Source: Oerskovia jenensis
Lineage (GTDB): Bacteria; Actinomycetota; Actinomycetes; Actinomycetales; Cellulomonadaceae
NCBI RefSeq assembly: GCF_016907235.1
Contig: NZ_JAFBBO010000001.1
Location: 3,038,001-3,102,000, forward strand
Direction: 5' to 3'
Length of the DNA: 64,000 nucleotides
Within the stretch, counting starts at the first letter, position 1. Each line of letters opens with the position of its first letter. The notes beneath the pieces are model-generated. The model saw only the letters and a program-made list of their open reading frames with translations, was not told the origin of the DNA and did no database searches. Position numbers and translations under genes: made by a program. Shown one piece after another: positions 34,153 through 42,942 of the stretch.

Positions 34153-36782
34153 CCGAGCAGCACGTGATCAGCGGGGAGCCCCGCGTCCTGAGCGTCCCCG
34201 AGCTCTCGCTCGTGGTGCTCGTCGGGGTGTCCGGGTCCGGGAAGTCCACGTTCGCGCGCGAGCGCTTCGGCCCCTTCGAGGCCGTCTCCTCGGACTTCTG
34301 CCGGGGGCTCGTCTCGGGGGACGTCAACGACCAGTCGGCCACTGCCGCGGCGTTCGAGGTGCTCGAGACGATCGTGAGCAAGCGCCTGGAGGCCGGGCAC
34401 CTGACGGTCGTCGACGCGACCAACGTGCAGTCCGCGGCGCGCAAGAACCTCGTCGCGCTCGCGCGGGCGCACGACGTCCTGCCCGTCGCGATCGTGCTCG
34501 ACGTGCCCGAGTCCGTCGCGGTCGAGCGCAACCGGTCCCGCCCGGACCGTGACTTCGGCGACCACGTCGTGAGGCGTCAGCGCCAGGCGCTGCGGTCGTC
34601 GCTCAAGGCGCTGAGCCGCGAGGGCTTCCGCAAGGTCCACGTGCTGCGCGGCGTCGACGAGATCGAGCACGCCACGATCTCGCGCGAACCGCTGCTCAAC
34701 GACCTGCGCGACCAGACCGGTCCGTTCGACGCGATCGGCGACGTGCACGGCTGCCGCGCCGAGCTCGAGACCCTGCTCGGCGAGCTCGGCTACGTGATCG
34801 AGCGCGACGACGCCGGCCGCCCGGTCGACGCCGTGCACCCCGAGGGACGCCGCGCGCTGTTCCTGGGCGACCTCGTCGACCGCGGGCCCGACTCGCCGGG
34901 CGTCCTGCGCCTCGTGATGGGCATGGTCCGGGCGGGGCACGCGCTCGCCGTCCCGGGCAACCACGAGCACAAGCTCGTGCGCGCGCTCTCGGGGCGCAAC
35001 GTGACCGTCAGCCACGGGCTGGAGACGACGCTCGCGCAGCTCGCCGAGGAGCCCGAGGAGTTCCGCCAGGCCGTCGAGACGTTCTGCCGCGACCTGGTCT
35101 CGCACCTCGTGCTCGACGGCGGGCGGCTCGTGGTCGCTCACGCGGGGCTCAAGGAGTCGTACCACGGGCGCGCGTCGGGCCGGGTGCGCAGCTTCGCGCT
35201 CTACGGGGACACGACGGGGGAGACCGACGAGTTCGGGCTGCCCGTGCGCTACCCGTGGGCGAACGAGTACCGCGGCCGGGCCATGGTGCTCTACGGGCAC
35301 ACGCCCACGCCCGAGGCCGAGTGGGTCAACAACACGATGTGCCTCGACACGGGGTGCGTGTTCGGTGGGAAGCTCTCCGCGTTGCGGTACCCGGAGAAGG
35401 AGCTCGTGTCGGTACCCGCGGCCGAGGTCTACTACGAGCCCGCGCGTCCGTTCCTGCCGGCAGAGGGCTCGGAGGACGTCGAGGGGGCCGCTCGCCCGCA
35501 GCGCGATCCCGACGTCCTCGACGTGACCGACGTGCTCGGCCGGCGCTCGGTCGTCACGGGCACGCGGGGCCGCATCACGATCCCCGAGGAGAACGCCGCC
35601 GGGGCCCTGGAGGTCATGAGCAGGTTCGCGACCGACCCGCGCGCGCTGCTCTACCTGCCGCCGACCATGAGCCCCGTCGCGACGTCCCAGCGCCCCGGCT
35701 ACCTGGAGCACCCCGAGGACGCGTTCGCGGCGTACGCGAGCGACGCCGTCGGGCAGGTCGTGTGCGAGGAGAAGCACATGGGCTCGCGTGCCGTGCTGCT
35801 CGTGTGTCGCGAGGCGTACGGGGCGCCGGCCCGGCGCTTCGGTGTCGACGTGCAGCCGGGCGGTCGCGGGGTCGCGCACACGCGCACGGGCCGCCCGCTG
35901 TTCTCCGGCCCGACGGCGGAGGCTCTCCTCGAGCACGTCGCGAAGGCCCTCGACGGGGCCGGGGTGTGGGACGAGCTGGGTGCCGACTGGGTCCTGCTCG
36001 ACGCCGAGATCCTGCCCTGGTCCGCGAAGGCCGACCAGCTCATCCGCGACCAGTACGCGAGCGTCGGGGCCGCGGCCCGGGCCGTCATGCCCGCGGCGCT
36101 CGCGGCCCTCGACGCGGCAGTGGCCCGCGGCGTCGACGTCGGGGAGCTGCGGGCGCGCACGGCTTCGCGCGCCGAGGACACCGAGCGGTACACGCAGGCG
36201 TACCGGCGCTACCGCTGGCCCGTCGACGGGCTCGACGGCGTGCAGCTCGCGCCGTTCCAGGTGCTCGCGAGCGGGTCGGGCGTGGGGGGAGAGCCGACCG
36301 GCGCGACCTACGCGACCCGCGACCACCTGTGGCACCTGGGGATCGCCGACCGGCTGGTCGAGGCCGACCCCGTGCTCTTCCGCACGACGCGACGCCTCGT
36401 GGTCGACCTCGCGGACGACGCATCGCGTGCCGAGGGTGTCCGCTGGTGGGAGGAGATGACCGGGGCAGGCGGGGAGGGCATGGTCGTCAAGCCGCTCGCG
36501 AACCTGGTGCGCGGCCCCAAGGGGATCGTGCAGCCGGGGCTCAAGGTCCGCGGACGCGAGTACCTGCGGATCATCTACGGCCCCGAGTACACCCAGGAGC
36601 AGCACCTGGATCGGTTGCGCGTCCGTTCGCTGGGGCGCAAGCAGTCGCTCGCGTTGCGCGAGTACGCGCTGGGGCTCGAGGCGGTCGAGCGCGTGGTCGC
36701 GGGTGAGCCGCTGTGGCGCGTGCACGAGGCCGTCTTCGCGGTCCTCGCGCTCGAGTCGGAGCCGGTCGACCCGCGGCTCTAG
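34149..36782 (+). CDS. pnkp: Polynucleotide kinase-phosphatase-ligase Pnkp
   Basis: An 877-residue three-domain RNA end-healing and sealing enzyme. The kinase P-loop GVSGSGKS is at 26-33; the metallophosphatase motifs are GDVHG (197-201), GDLVDRG (240-246) and GNHEH (270-274); the ligase adenylyltransferase domain has EEKHMGSR with Lys542 as probable AMP acceptor, and later EGMVVKPL. Length is close to the Clostridium enzyme (~870). ATG overlaps the hen1 stop, matching the Pnkp/Hen1 complex that repairs ribotoxin-cleaved tRNA. A palindromic hairpin begins 6 nt after its stop. Confidence 0.94.
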   Translation: MTEQHVISGEPRVLSVPELSLVVLVGVSGSGKSTFARERFGPFEAVSSDFCRGLVSGDVNDQSATAAAFEVLETIVSKRLEAGHLTVVDATNVQSAARKNLVALARAHDVLPVAIVLDVPESVAVERNRSRPDRDFGDHVVRRQRQALRSSLKALSREGFRKVHVLRGVDEIEHATISREPLLNDLRDQTGPFDAIGDVHGCRAELETLLGELGYVIERDDAGRPVDAVHPEGRRALFLGDLVDRGPDSPGVLRLVMGMVRAGHALAVPGNHEHKLVRALSGRNVTVSHGLETTLAQLAEEPEEFRQAVETFCRDLVSHLVLDGGRLVVAHAGLKESYHGRASGRVRSFALYGDTTGETDEFGLPVRYPWANEYRGRAMVLYGHTPTPEAEWVNNTMCLDTGCVFGGKLSALRYPEKELVSVPAAEVYYEPARPFLPAEGSEDVEGAARPQRDPDVLDVTDVLGRRSVVTGTRGRITIPEENAAGALEVMSRFATDPRALLYLPPTMSPVATSQRPGYLEHPEDAFAAYASDAVGQVVCEEKHMGSRAVLLVCREAYGAPARRFGVDVQPGGRGVAHTRTGRPLFSGPTAEALLEHVAKALDGAGVWDELGADWVLLDAEILPWSAKADQLIRDQYASVGAAARAVMPAALAALDAAVARGVDVGELRARTASRAEDTERYTQAYRRYRWPVDGLDGVQLAPFQVLASGSGVGGEPTGATYATRDHLWHLGIADRLVEADPVLFRTTRRLVVDLADDASRAEGVRWWEEMTGAGGEGMVVKPLANLVRGPKGIVQPGLKVRGREYLRIIYGPEYTQEQHLDRLRVRSLGRKQSLALREYALGLEAVERVVAGEPLWRVHEAVFAVLALESEPVDPRL

Positions 36783-36787
36783 CGACG

Positions 36788-36829
36788 TGTCAGAACGAGC
36801 GTGACCTCCAGGTCACGCTCGTTCTGACA
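36788..36829. terminator. 42-bp perfect palindrome, copy 2, after pnkp
   Basis: A perfect 20-bp stem with a CC loop (arms TGTCAGAACGAGCGTGACCT and complement). It can terminate both pnkp and the convergent minus-strand gene. Second copy of the repeat seen at 34073-34114. Confidence 0.75.
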
Positions 36830-36848
36830 GGTGCGCGGGGAGCCGGAG

Positions 36849-37121
36849 TCAGCCCAGCGTCGAGAACGAGCTCAGCGCGAGCGCCGAGAACAGGGCGATA
36901 GCCACGAGGACCGAGCCGGCGACGAGCCAGCCGTTCGCGCGGTCGGACGGGTCGGACGACGCACCGGCGCGACGTTCCTGCGGGCTGGGCGCTCCGCCGT
37001 CGGGCCGTGACGTGGGGGAGGAACCCGCGGGGCGAGCCGACGAGCGCGCGCGGCGGGCCGTCGTGTCGTGGCCGCGGAGTGCGACGCGGATCGGCGTCGA
37101 GGTCGTGACCTGCGTGGTCAT
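36849..37121 (-). CDS. Small tail-anchored membrane protein, unknown function
   Basis: A 90-residue protein with a basic Ser/Ala/Arg-rich N-terminal region and one C-terminal helix (~66-86, WLVAGSVLVAIALFSALAL). ATG at 37121 has an excellent GGAGG at 6-nt spacing, the main evidence that it is real. The linker SRPDGGAPS is encoded by a copy of the dispersed GCTCCGCCGTCGGGC motif. No family recognised. Confidence 0.65.
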   Translation of the reverse strand: MTTQVTTSTPIRVALRGHDTTARRARSSARPAGSSPTSRPDGGAPSPQERRAGASSDPSDRANGWLVAGSVLVAIALFSALALSSFSTLG

Positions 37122-37312
37122 GGCTTCCTCCCCAGGAAAGTTGGCCGCCCTCGCTGTCGCGGGGCGTACCACCAGTCTCTGCGGGGCGGGGGTGCGGGCA
37201 CATCGGCCCTCCGACCCATCCTCGGCGGGGGCCTCGTCCCCCCGGAGGATGACGGGCGCCCGTCGGATGGGGGACATCCCTTCCGGGACGCCCCTGAGCC
37301 GGGGCTCCGGGG

Positions 37313-37501
37313 TCAGCGCGGGGCGTTGCGCTGGTGATCGATCCGCTGGAGGTAGCGGATCTCGCGGAAGCCCACCGCGACGGCCACCAGCAGCGGGAAC
37401 CACGCCCACGTGCGGCCTCTGAGCAGCGAGAACAGGCTCACGAGCCCCACGACGACGCACCCGAGCACGGTCAGCAGGCTCGCCCAGCGGACGTTCTTCA
37501 T
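37313..37501 (-). CDS. Small two-helix membrane protein cotranscribed with TetR
   Basis: A 62-residue protein with two helices (~5-26 and ~31-48) and a basic tail REIRYLQRIDHQRNAPR. ATG overlaps the stop of the upstream TetR gene (ATGA) and GAGG lies upstream, so it is translationally coupled to the repressor. No family recognised. Confidence 0.65.
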   Translation of the reverse strand: MKNVRWASLLTVLGCVVVGLVSLFSLLRGRTWAWFPLLVAVAVGFREIRYLQRIDHQRNAPR

Positions 37502-38181
37502 GTGGTCCTCGACTTCTCGGTGGGGCCCGGTGCGGCAGGGGGTGAAGCGGGGGGCTGGGCGGAGGGAGTGAGCACGACGCCCTCGATGCTGCGGACCGCC
37601 ATGCGCAGCGCGTCGCTGCGCGAGGTGCAGTCCTCGGTCACGACCGACCACGCGTTGAACAGGGTCCACCACAGGGTGCGCTGGTCCCACGAGACCGTGA
37701 GGGTCGGGTCGAACACGCCGTCCCGCTGCCCGCGCTCGAACAGGTCGCGCACGGGGGCCTCGGCGGTGTCGCTCTCCTGCCAGAACGCCTCGTCGTCGGC
37801 GAGGAGCGGGTCGGCGAACAGCAGCATGTACCAGGGGCCGAGGTCGAAGTACTCGACCACGAGGCGGCGCAGGGCGGTCGCGGGGCTGCCGTCGTCGAGG
37901 CGCGCGGCGCGGATCGCGGCGCGCGTGCGGTCGAGGGCCTCGGCGCCGACGGCGCGCATGAGGTCGGCACGTTCGGGGAAGTAGCGGTGCAGCGTGCTGC
38001 GGCCGACCTGGGCGGCCTGGGCGACCTCGCCGAGGGACGCCGTCTGGTTCGAGCTGAACACCGAGACCGCGGCGTCGAGGATCGCGCGCCGCGTCCGGGC
38101 GCGCGCGCCCGTGGCGGGAGCGTCGGGCGGGATGCCGACGGTCGTCTCGCCCGGTGCGGCGTCGGTGTCGCTTGCTGTCAC
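37498..38181 (-). CDS. TetR-family repressor of the divergent ABC exporter
   Basis: A 227-residue regulator. The HTH covers AVSVFSSNQTASLGEVAQAAQVGRSTLHRYFPERADLMRAVG; the ligand domain has DLGPWYMLLFADPLLADDEAFW, a pattern common in multidrug-type TetRs. GTG at 38181 is leaderless (TACGCT 6 nt upstream). A palindrome at 38227-38244 in the shared promoter region is the likely operator. The C-terminal ~30 residues are Pro-rich. Confidence 0.87.
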   Translation of the reverse strand: MTASDTDAAPGETTVGIPPDAPATGARARTRRAILDAAVSVFSSNQTASLGEVAQAAQVGRSTLHRYFPERADLMRAVGAEALDRTRAAIRAARLDDGSPATALRRLVVEYFDLGPWYMLLFADPLLADDEAFWQESDTAEAPVRDLFERGQRDGVFDPTLTVSWDQRTLWWTLFNAWSVVTEDCTSRSDALRMAVRSIEGVVLTPSAQPPASPPAAPGPTEKSRTT

Positions 38182-38187
38182 GTGCTC

Positions 38188-38193
38188 AGCGTA
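38188..38193 (-). promoter_or_regulatory. -10 hexamer of TetR gene (leaderless)
   Basis: TACGCT on the minus strand, 6 nt before the GTG at 38181. Confidence 0.55.
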
Positions 38194-38221
38194 GCCGTCA
38201 CTCGATGGGACGGCTCTTGTC

Positions 38222-38244
38222 TAAAATGGGACACCCGTGTTCCA
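38222..38244. promoter_or_regulatory. ABC exporter -10 box and TetR operator
   Basis: TAAAAT (38222-38227) is the plus-strand -10. It runs into the inverted repeat TGGGACACCCGTGTTCCA (38227-38244), placed to block the promoter when the divergent TetR binds. Confidence 0.6.
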
Positions 38245-38251
38245 CTGGAAC

Positions 38252-40198
38252 ATGGCCGACACCGACCCCGCGCAGACACCGCCCACGGAGCCCAAGGGGC
38301 CGCTGCTCCCGCGCCTCAAGATCCTCTGGACGTTCGTCACCCCCCACCGCAGGACGCTCGCGGTCGGGCTCGCGCTGGGCCTCGGGACGACGGCCGCGAG
38401 CCTCGCGACCCCCATGGTCACCAAGGCCGTGCTCGACACCCTGGGCACCGGCGCCTCGCTCGTCCCGGCCGTGAGCCTGCTGGTCGGTCTGCTCGTCGTG
38501 GGCCTCGTGCTGGGCATGTGGCAGTGGATCCTGCTGGGCGCGCTCGCCGAGCGCGTCGTGCTCGACGCCCGCACCTCGATGGTGCGCCGCTTCTTCCGGG
38601 CCAAGGTCGGGGCGCTCGGGTCGCGCCCCACGGGAGAGCTCGTCACGCGCGTCACCTCGGACACGGTCCTGCTGCGCGAGGCGGCGTCGTCGAGCATCGT
38701 GAGCCTCGTCAACGGCGTCGTGAGCCTGGTCGGCACGGTCGTCCTCATGGCCGTTCTCGACATGGTGCTGCTCGGGACCACGCTCGCCGCGATCGTCGTC
38801 ATCGGCATCCTCGTCGGCCTGCTCATGCCGCGGATCGCCAAGGCCCAGGAGCAGGCGCAGGAGTCGCTCGGCCGGCTCGGTGGTGTCCTCGAGGGCGGGC
38901 TCCGGGCCCTGCGGACCATCAAGGCGAGCCGCGCCGAGGAGCGCCAGATCGACCGCGTCGTGGCCGACGCCCAGGACTCCGCGCGCCACAACCTCAAGGC
39001 CGTGCGCACCGGCGCCGTCGCGTGGACCATCGCGGGCGGAGGCATCCAGCTCGCGATCATCGTGATCCTCGCGCTCGGCGCGTGGCGCGTCGACCAGGGC
39101 CTCCTCGCGGTCTCGAGCCTCGTCGCGTTCCTGCTCTACGCGTTCCAGATCGTCGACCCCGTCACGACCCTCACGCAGAACGTCACCGAGCTCCAGGCGG
39201 GCATCGCGGCCGCGGGCCGCATCCGCGAGGTCGAGGCCATCGAGATCGAGGAGCCCGAGCGTGCCGTCGCCCCGGGCGTGGACGCACCCGGGCGCGGTGC
39301 GGACGGGAGCCGCGCGCCGTCGTCGGGCGTGGGGACCTCCCTGCCCGACGGCGCCGCTCACCCCGCGCGTGCCGCTCGCCCGGTCGACGCGCAGGGCGAG
39401 CCGCCCGTGCTCGCGTTCCAGGACGTGACCGCGCGCTACCTGCCCGGCGGTGAGCCCGTCGTGCGTGACCTCACGTTCGAGGTGCCGCGACGAGGGCAGG
39501 TCGCGATCGTCGGGCCGTCCGGTGCGGGCAAGACCACGACCTTCTCGCTCCTCCTGCGCTTCCTCCAGCCCGAGTCCGGGACCCTGCTGCTCGACGGTCG
39601 GCCCTACGCGGACTACACGTTCGACGAGGTGCGCTCGCGCATCGCGTACGTCGAGCAGGAGACGCCCGTCGTGCCCGGCACGATCCGCGAGAACCTCCAG
39701 CTCTCCGACCCCGACGCGTCCGAGGACGCCATGTGGGACGCGCTCGCCAAGGTGCGGCTCGACGCCAAGGTGCGCTCGCTCGCCGACGGGCTCGACACGT
39801 CGCTCGTCGGGACCACGGTCTCGGGGGGCGAACGCCAGCGCGTCGCCCTCGCCCGCGCGGTCCTGCACGCGCCCGAGGTCCTGCTGCTCGACGAGGCCAC
39901 CGCGCAGGTCGACGGGCTCACCGAGGCCGCGGTCCACGCCGTGATCGAGGACCTGTCGCGCGACCGCGCCGTCGTGACGATCGCGCACCGGCTCTCGACC
40001 GTGATCGATGCCGACCAGATCCTCGTCATGGAGGACGGCCGCGTCCGGGCGCGTGGCACGCACGCCGAGCTCCTCGCGGCGGACGAGCTGTACCGCGACC
40101 TCGTGGCCGCGCTGCGCATCTCGACCGAGACGCGGGCGGGCGAGGAGGCCGATCGCGAGACGGGCCGCCAGGAGCCCGCGGCGGCCGAGGTGCGCTGA
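38252..40198 (+). CDS. ABC exporter, fused permease and ATPase
   Basis: A 648-residue half-transporter with six helices (~25-305) then an ATPase domain with Walker A GPSGAGKTT, signature VSGGERQRVALA, Walker B VLLLDEATAQVD and H-loop TIAHRLST. A ~55-residue Pro/Ala-rich linker (~340-385) holds a copy of the dispersed CTGCCCGACGGCGCCGCTCA motif. ATG 38252 is used; GTG 38237, 9 nt after the -10, is an alternative leaderless start. Probably a drug or lipid exporter repressed by the divergent TetR. Confidence 0.88.
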   Translation: MADTDPAQTPPTEPKGPLLPRLKILWTFVTPHRRTLAVGLALGLGTTAASLATPMVTKAVLDTLGTGASLVPAVSLLVGLLVVGLVLGMWQWILLGALAERVVLDARTSMVRRFFRAKVGALGSRPTGELVTRVTSDTVLLREAASSSIVSLVNGVVSLVGTVVLMAVLDMVLLGTTLAAIVVIGILVGLLMPRIAKAQEQAQESLGRLGGVLEGGLRALRTIKASRAEERQIDRVVADAQDSARHNLKAVRTGAVAWTIAGGGIQLAIIVILALGAWRVDQGLLAVSSLVAFLLYAFQIVDPVTTLTQNVTELQAGIAAAGRIREVEAIEIEEPERAVAPGVDAPGRGADGSRAPSSGVGTSLPDGAAHPARAARPVDAQGEPPVLAFQDVTARYLPGGEPVVRDLTFEVPRRGQVAIVGPSGAGKTTTFSLLLRFLQPESGTLLLDGRPYADYTFDEVRSRIAYVEQETPVVPGTIRENLQLSDPDASEDAMWDALAKVRLDAKVRSLADGLDTSLVGTTVSGGERQRVALARAVLHAPEVLLLDEATAQVDGLTEAAVHAVIEDLSRDRAVVTIAHRLSTVIDADQILVMEDGRVRARGTHAELLAADELYRDLVAALRISTETRAGEEADRETGRQEPAAAEVR

Positions 40199-40214
40199 GC
40201 CCGGGTACATCCCG

Positions 40215-40272
40215 CGAGATGCTGCTGGTTGGCGGTCGACGGCTCGTCCGGGCGACGACGAGCAGCATCTCG
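40215..40272. terminator. Hairpin after ABC exporter
   Basis: CGAGATGCTGCT (40215-40226) pairs with 40261-40272 across a 34-nt loop, between convergent genes. The 6-bp repeat array follows immediately. Wide loop makes termination uncertain. Confidence 0.4.
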
Positions 40273-40274
40273 GT

Positions 40275-40310
40275 GGACGTGGACGTGGACGTGGACGTGG
40301 ACGTGGACGT
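40275..40310. repeat. Six tandem copies of GGACGT
   Basis: A perfect hexanucleotide array in the gap between the ABC exporter and the convergent LLM gene, ~40 bp downstream of the latter's stop. Confidence 0.9.
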
Positions 40311-40349
40311 GGGGGCGGGTACCGCGGGGGCCTCGGGGGCGGACGCCGC

Positions 40350-41237
40350 TCAGCCGAGCTGCGCGAGCCCCTCGGTCGCGATCTTCTCGAACGTCGCCTG
40401 GTCGGCCGCGAACTGCGAGTCGGCGATGGGCCAGTGCAGGACGATCTCCGTGATCCCCTGCGCACGGTAGGCGGCGGCGGTCTCGACGAACGCGTCGACC
40501 GAGTCGAGCGGCCGGTCCGGCGTGAAGCCCGTCAGGAGGATGCGCTCGACGCTCCCCGGGTCGCGGCCCGCCTCCTCGCACGCGGTCTCGAGCCTCGTGA
40601 CCTGCGCCCCGACCGCGGCGTGCGACGCGGCGGGCGTCCCCTCCTCGCCGACCGACGCGTCGCCCGTCGTGACCCACGCCTGCCCGTACCGCACCGCCAG
40701 CCGCAGGCCACGGGGGCCGGTCGCGGCGATCGCGAACGGGACCCGCGGCTCCTGGACGGGCCCCGGGATCGTCCGGGCCTCGTGCGCGCGGTAGTGCCCC
40801 TCGTCGTGCGTCACGGCAGGCTCGGTCAGGAGACGGTCGAGCAGCACCGTGAAGTCCCGCAGGCGGTCCGCCCGCTCGCGCGCCGACCAGCCCTCGCCGC
40901 CCAGGACCGTGGCGTCGAAGCCCGTCGTCCCGGCACCGAGCCCGAGGGTGATGCGACCGCCCGACAGGTCGTCGAGCGTCATGAGGTCCTTGGCGAGCGT
41001 CACGGGCTCCCGGAAGTTCGGTGACGTCACGAGTGTCCCGAGCCGGATCCGCTCGGTGACCCCGGCCGCCGCCGCGAGCGTGGGCAGCGCACCGAACCAC
41101 GGGCCGTCACGGAAGTTCCGCCACGACAGGTGGTCGTACGTGTACGCCGCGTGGAAGCCCAGGTCCTCCGCGCGGCGCCAGACGTCGCGCCCCTCGGACC
41201 AGCGGTAGATCGGCAGGATCACGGTGCTCAGTCGCAT
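40350..41237 (-). CDS. F420-dependent LLM-class oxidoreductase
   Basis: A 295-residue TIM-barrel enzyme of the actinobacterial F420 subgroup: WRRAEDLGFHAAYTYDHLSWRNFRDGPWFG, RIRLGTLVTSPNFREPVTLAKDLMTLDDLSGGRITLGLGAG and IAATGPRGLRLAVRYGQAWVT. ATG at 41237 is leaderless (TAGGGT 6 nt upstream). The substrate is unknown; cofactor F420 versus FMN is a family-level inference. Confidence 0.87.
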   Translation of the reverse strand: MRLSTVILPIYRWSEGRDVWRRAEDLGFHAAYTYDHLSWRNFRDGPWFGALPTLAAAAGVTERIRLGTLVTSPNFREPVTLAKDLMTLDDLSGGRITLGLGAGTTGFDATVLGGEGWSARERADRLRDFTVLLDRLLTEPAVTHDEGHYRAHEARTIPGPVQEPRVPFAIAATGPRGLRLAVRYGQAWVTTGDASVGEEGTPAASHAAVGAQVTRLETACEEAGRDPGSVERILLTGFTPDRPLDSVDAFVETAAAYRAQGITEIVLHWPIADSQFAADQATFEKIATEGLAQLG

Positions 41238-41243
41238 GGTCCG

Positions 41244-41249
41244 ACCCTA
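41244..41249 (-). promoter_or_regulatory. -10 hexamer of LLM gene (leaderless)
   Basis: TAGGGT on the minus strand, 6 nt before the ATG at 41237. Confidence 0.55.
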
Positions 41250-41341
41250 CGTGCCCGGGGCCCGCGCAGCCCGGCTCGAACCGGACCGCCGACGTGTGGT
41301 GTGCTGGTCGCAGTCCCGTCCACGTACCACCGGAGGTCCCC

Positions 41342-41932
41342 ATGGCAGTCGTCGTCAACGTGTCCCATCGCTTCCCGCGCACCGGCTCGCGCGCCGATCA
41401 GCTCGCGGTGGTCCGGGGCGAGTGGCCCGTGCCCGAGGTCGACAACCCCGAGGCGTTCGCCGACTCCGACGACGCCCAGGAGCTCCTGGACGCCGCGGAC
41501 GTCCTGATCGCCGCGGCGGGCAACGAGGTCGTCGACGTCCAGCGCATCACGGGGCTCCAGGTCGACGAGGGCGGGCACGTGCGCTTCGAGACGGTCGACG
41601 AACCCGTCCTCGTGGGGATGATCGGGCAGCGCCTGCGACCGGGCGCGGCCTGGGAGCCCGGCGAGAGCTGGCCCGTCAAGCTCGCCGACGCCACGGGGGA
41701 CGTGCAGGAGTACCTCGACCTCGTCGGTGGCCCGGGTGGGGTCGAGCCGGGATCCGTCGCGGCCGGCCCGACAGGGGTCGAGGTGTCGGGCGAGGGCCCG
41801 GGGACGGAGGTGGACCCGGGTGACGACCTCGTTCTCGGCGGGTTCCGCCTCGTCCTGGGTCTCGACGGGAACCTCGTGGTCACGGCCCCGGCGGGCCGCT
41901 CGGTGACCGTGCGTGCCGCGCACGAGGGCTGA
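41342..41932 (+). CDS. Hypothetical soluble protein
   Basis: A 196-residue protein rich in Gly, Val, Asp and Glu with predicted beta-strands (FRLVLGLDGNLVVTAPAGRSVTVRAAHEG at the end) and no membrane segment. ATG at 41342 has GGAGG at 6-nt spacing. It sits 70 bp upstream of an LLM oxidoreductase on the same strand. I do not recognise the family. Confidence 0.65.
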   Translation: MAVVVNVSHRFPRTGSRADQLAVVRGEWPVPEVDNPEAFADSDDAQELLDAADVLIAAAGNEVVDVQRITGLQVDEGGHVRFETVDEPVLVGMIGQRLRPGAAWEPGESWPVKLADATGDVQEYLDLVGGPGGVEPGSVAAGPTGVEVSGEGPGTEVDPGDDLVLGGFRLVLGLDGNLVVTAPAGRSVTVRAAHEG

Positions 41933-42001
41933 GCGAGGAGCGGGCGAGGTCCGGCGGGAGCGCGACCACAGCACGTCGAGCGACGTGGCAAGGTGGAGGC
42001 C

Positions 42002-42931
42002 ATGACGATCGACCTCCGCATCTTCACCGAGCCCCAGCAGGGCGCCACCTACGACGACATCCTCGCGGTCGCACGAGCGACGGAAGAGCTCGGCTACGAC
42101 GCGTTCTTCCGCTCGGACCACTACCTCGTCATGGGTGACGGTGACGGGCTGCCCGGGCCGACCGACGCCTGGACCACGCTCGCGGGCCTCGCCCGCGAGA
42201 CGAGCCGCATCCGCCTGGGCACGCTCGTGTCCTCGGCGACGTTCCGGCACCCGGGCGTGCTCGCGATCCAGGTCGCACAGGTCGACCAGATGTCGGGCGG
42301 CCGTGTCGAGCTGGGGCTGGGGGCGGGCTGGTTCCCCCAGGAGCACTCCGCGTACGGCATCCCCTTCCCGGCCAAGCGGTTCGGGATCCTCGAGGAGCAG
42401 CTCGCGGTGATCACCGGCCTGTGGGAGACGCCCGTGGGGGAGCGGTTCGACTTCGCAGGCGAGCACTACACGCTCACGGACTCCCCGGCGCTGCCCAAGC
42501 CCGCGCAGTCCCGCGTGCCGGTCATCGTGGGTGGGCACGGACCGCGTCGCACCCCGGCGCTCGCGGCGCGCTACGCGACCGAGTTCAACGTCGCGTTCCC
42601 CGACCCGGGCGTGCTGGGTGACCGCATCGAGAACGTGCGCGTGGTGTGCCAGGACGCGGGCCGCGACCCCGACGACCTGATCTACTCGGCCGCGTTCGTG
42701 GTGTGCGTGGGCAAGGACGAGGCCGAGTTCCGGCGTCGCGCCGAGGCGATCGGCCGCGACCCCGAGGAGCTGCGGGTCAACGGCATCGCGGGCACACCCG
42801 CGGAGGCCGCGGACAAGCTCGCGGCTGCGAGCGAGCAGGGGGCGACGCGCTTCTACCTGCAGGTCCTGGACCTCGCGGACCTCGACCACCTCGAGCTCGT
42901 CGCGCGCGAGGTCAAGCCGCAGCTGAGCTGA
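42002..42931 (+). CDS. F420-dependent LLM-class oxidoreductase
   Basis: A 309-residue enzyme with ATEELGYDAFFRSDHYLVMG, ARETSRIRLGTLVSSATFRHPGVLAIQVAQVDQMSGGRVELGLGAGWFPQEHSAYGI and VIVGGHGPRRTPALAARYATEFNV, the pattern of actinobacterial TIGR03560-like F420 reductases. ATG at 42002 follows AGGTGGAG. It is not a close copy of the LLM gene at 40350. Ends at a long hairpin terminator. Confidence 0.87.
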   Translation: MTIDLRIFTEPQQGATYDDILAVARATEELGYDAFFRSDHYLVMGDGDGLPGPTDAWTTLAGLARETSRIRLGTLVSSATFRHPGVLAIQVAQVDQMSGGRVELGLGAGWFPQEHSAYGIPFPAKRFGILEEQLAVITGLWETPVGERFDFAGEHYTLTDSPALPKPAQSRVPVIVGGHGPRRTPALAARYATEFNVAFPDPGVLGDRIENVRVVCQDAGRDPDDLIYSAAFVVCVGKDEAEFRRRAEAIGRDPEELRVNGIAGTPAEAADKLAAASEQGATRFYLQVLDLADLDHLELVAREVKPQLS

Positions 42932-42942
42932 CCTCCCCTTCC

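Noticed and set aside
33300-36725. 1141-codon minus-strand frame antisense to pnkp
   Set aside because: Every Pnkp motif is on the plus strand; the antisense product has no domain pattern.
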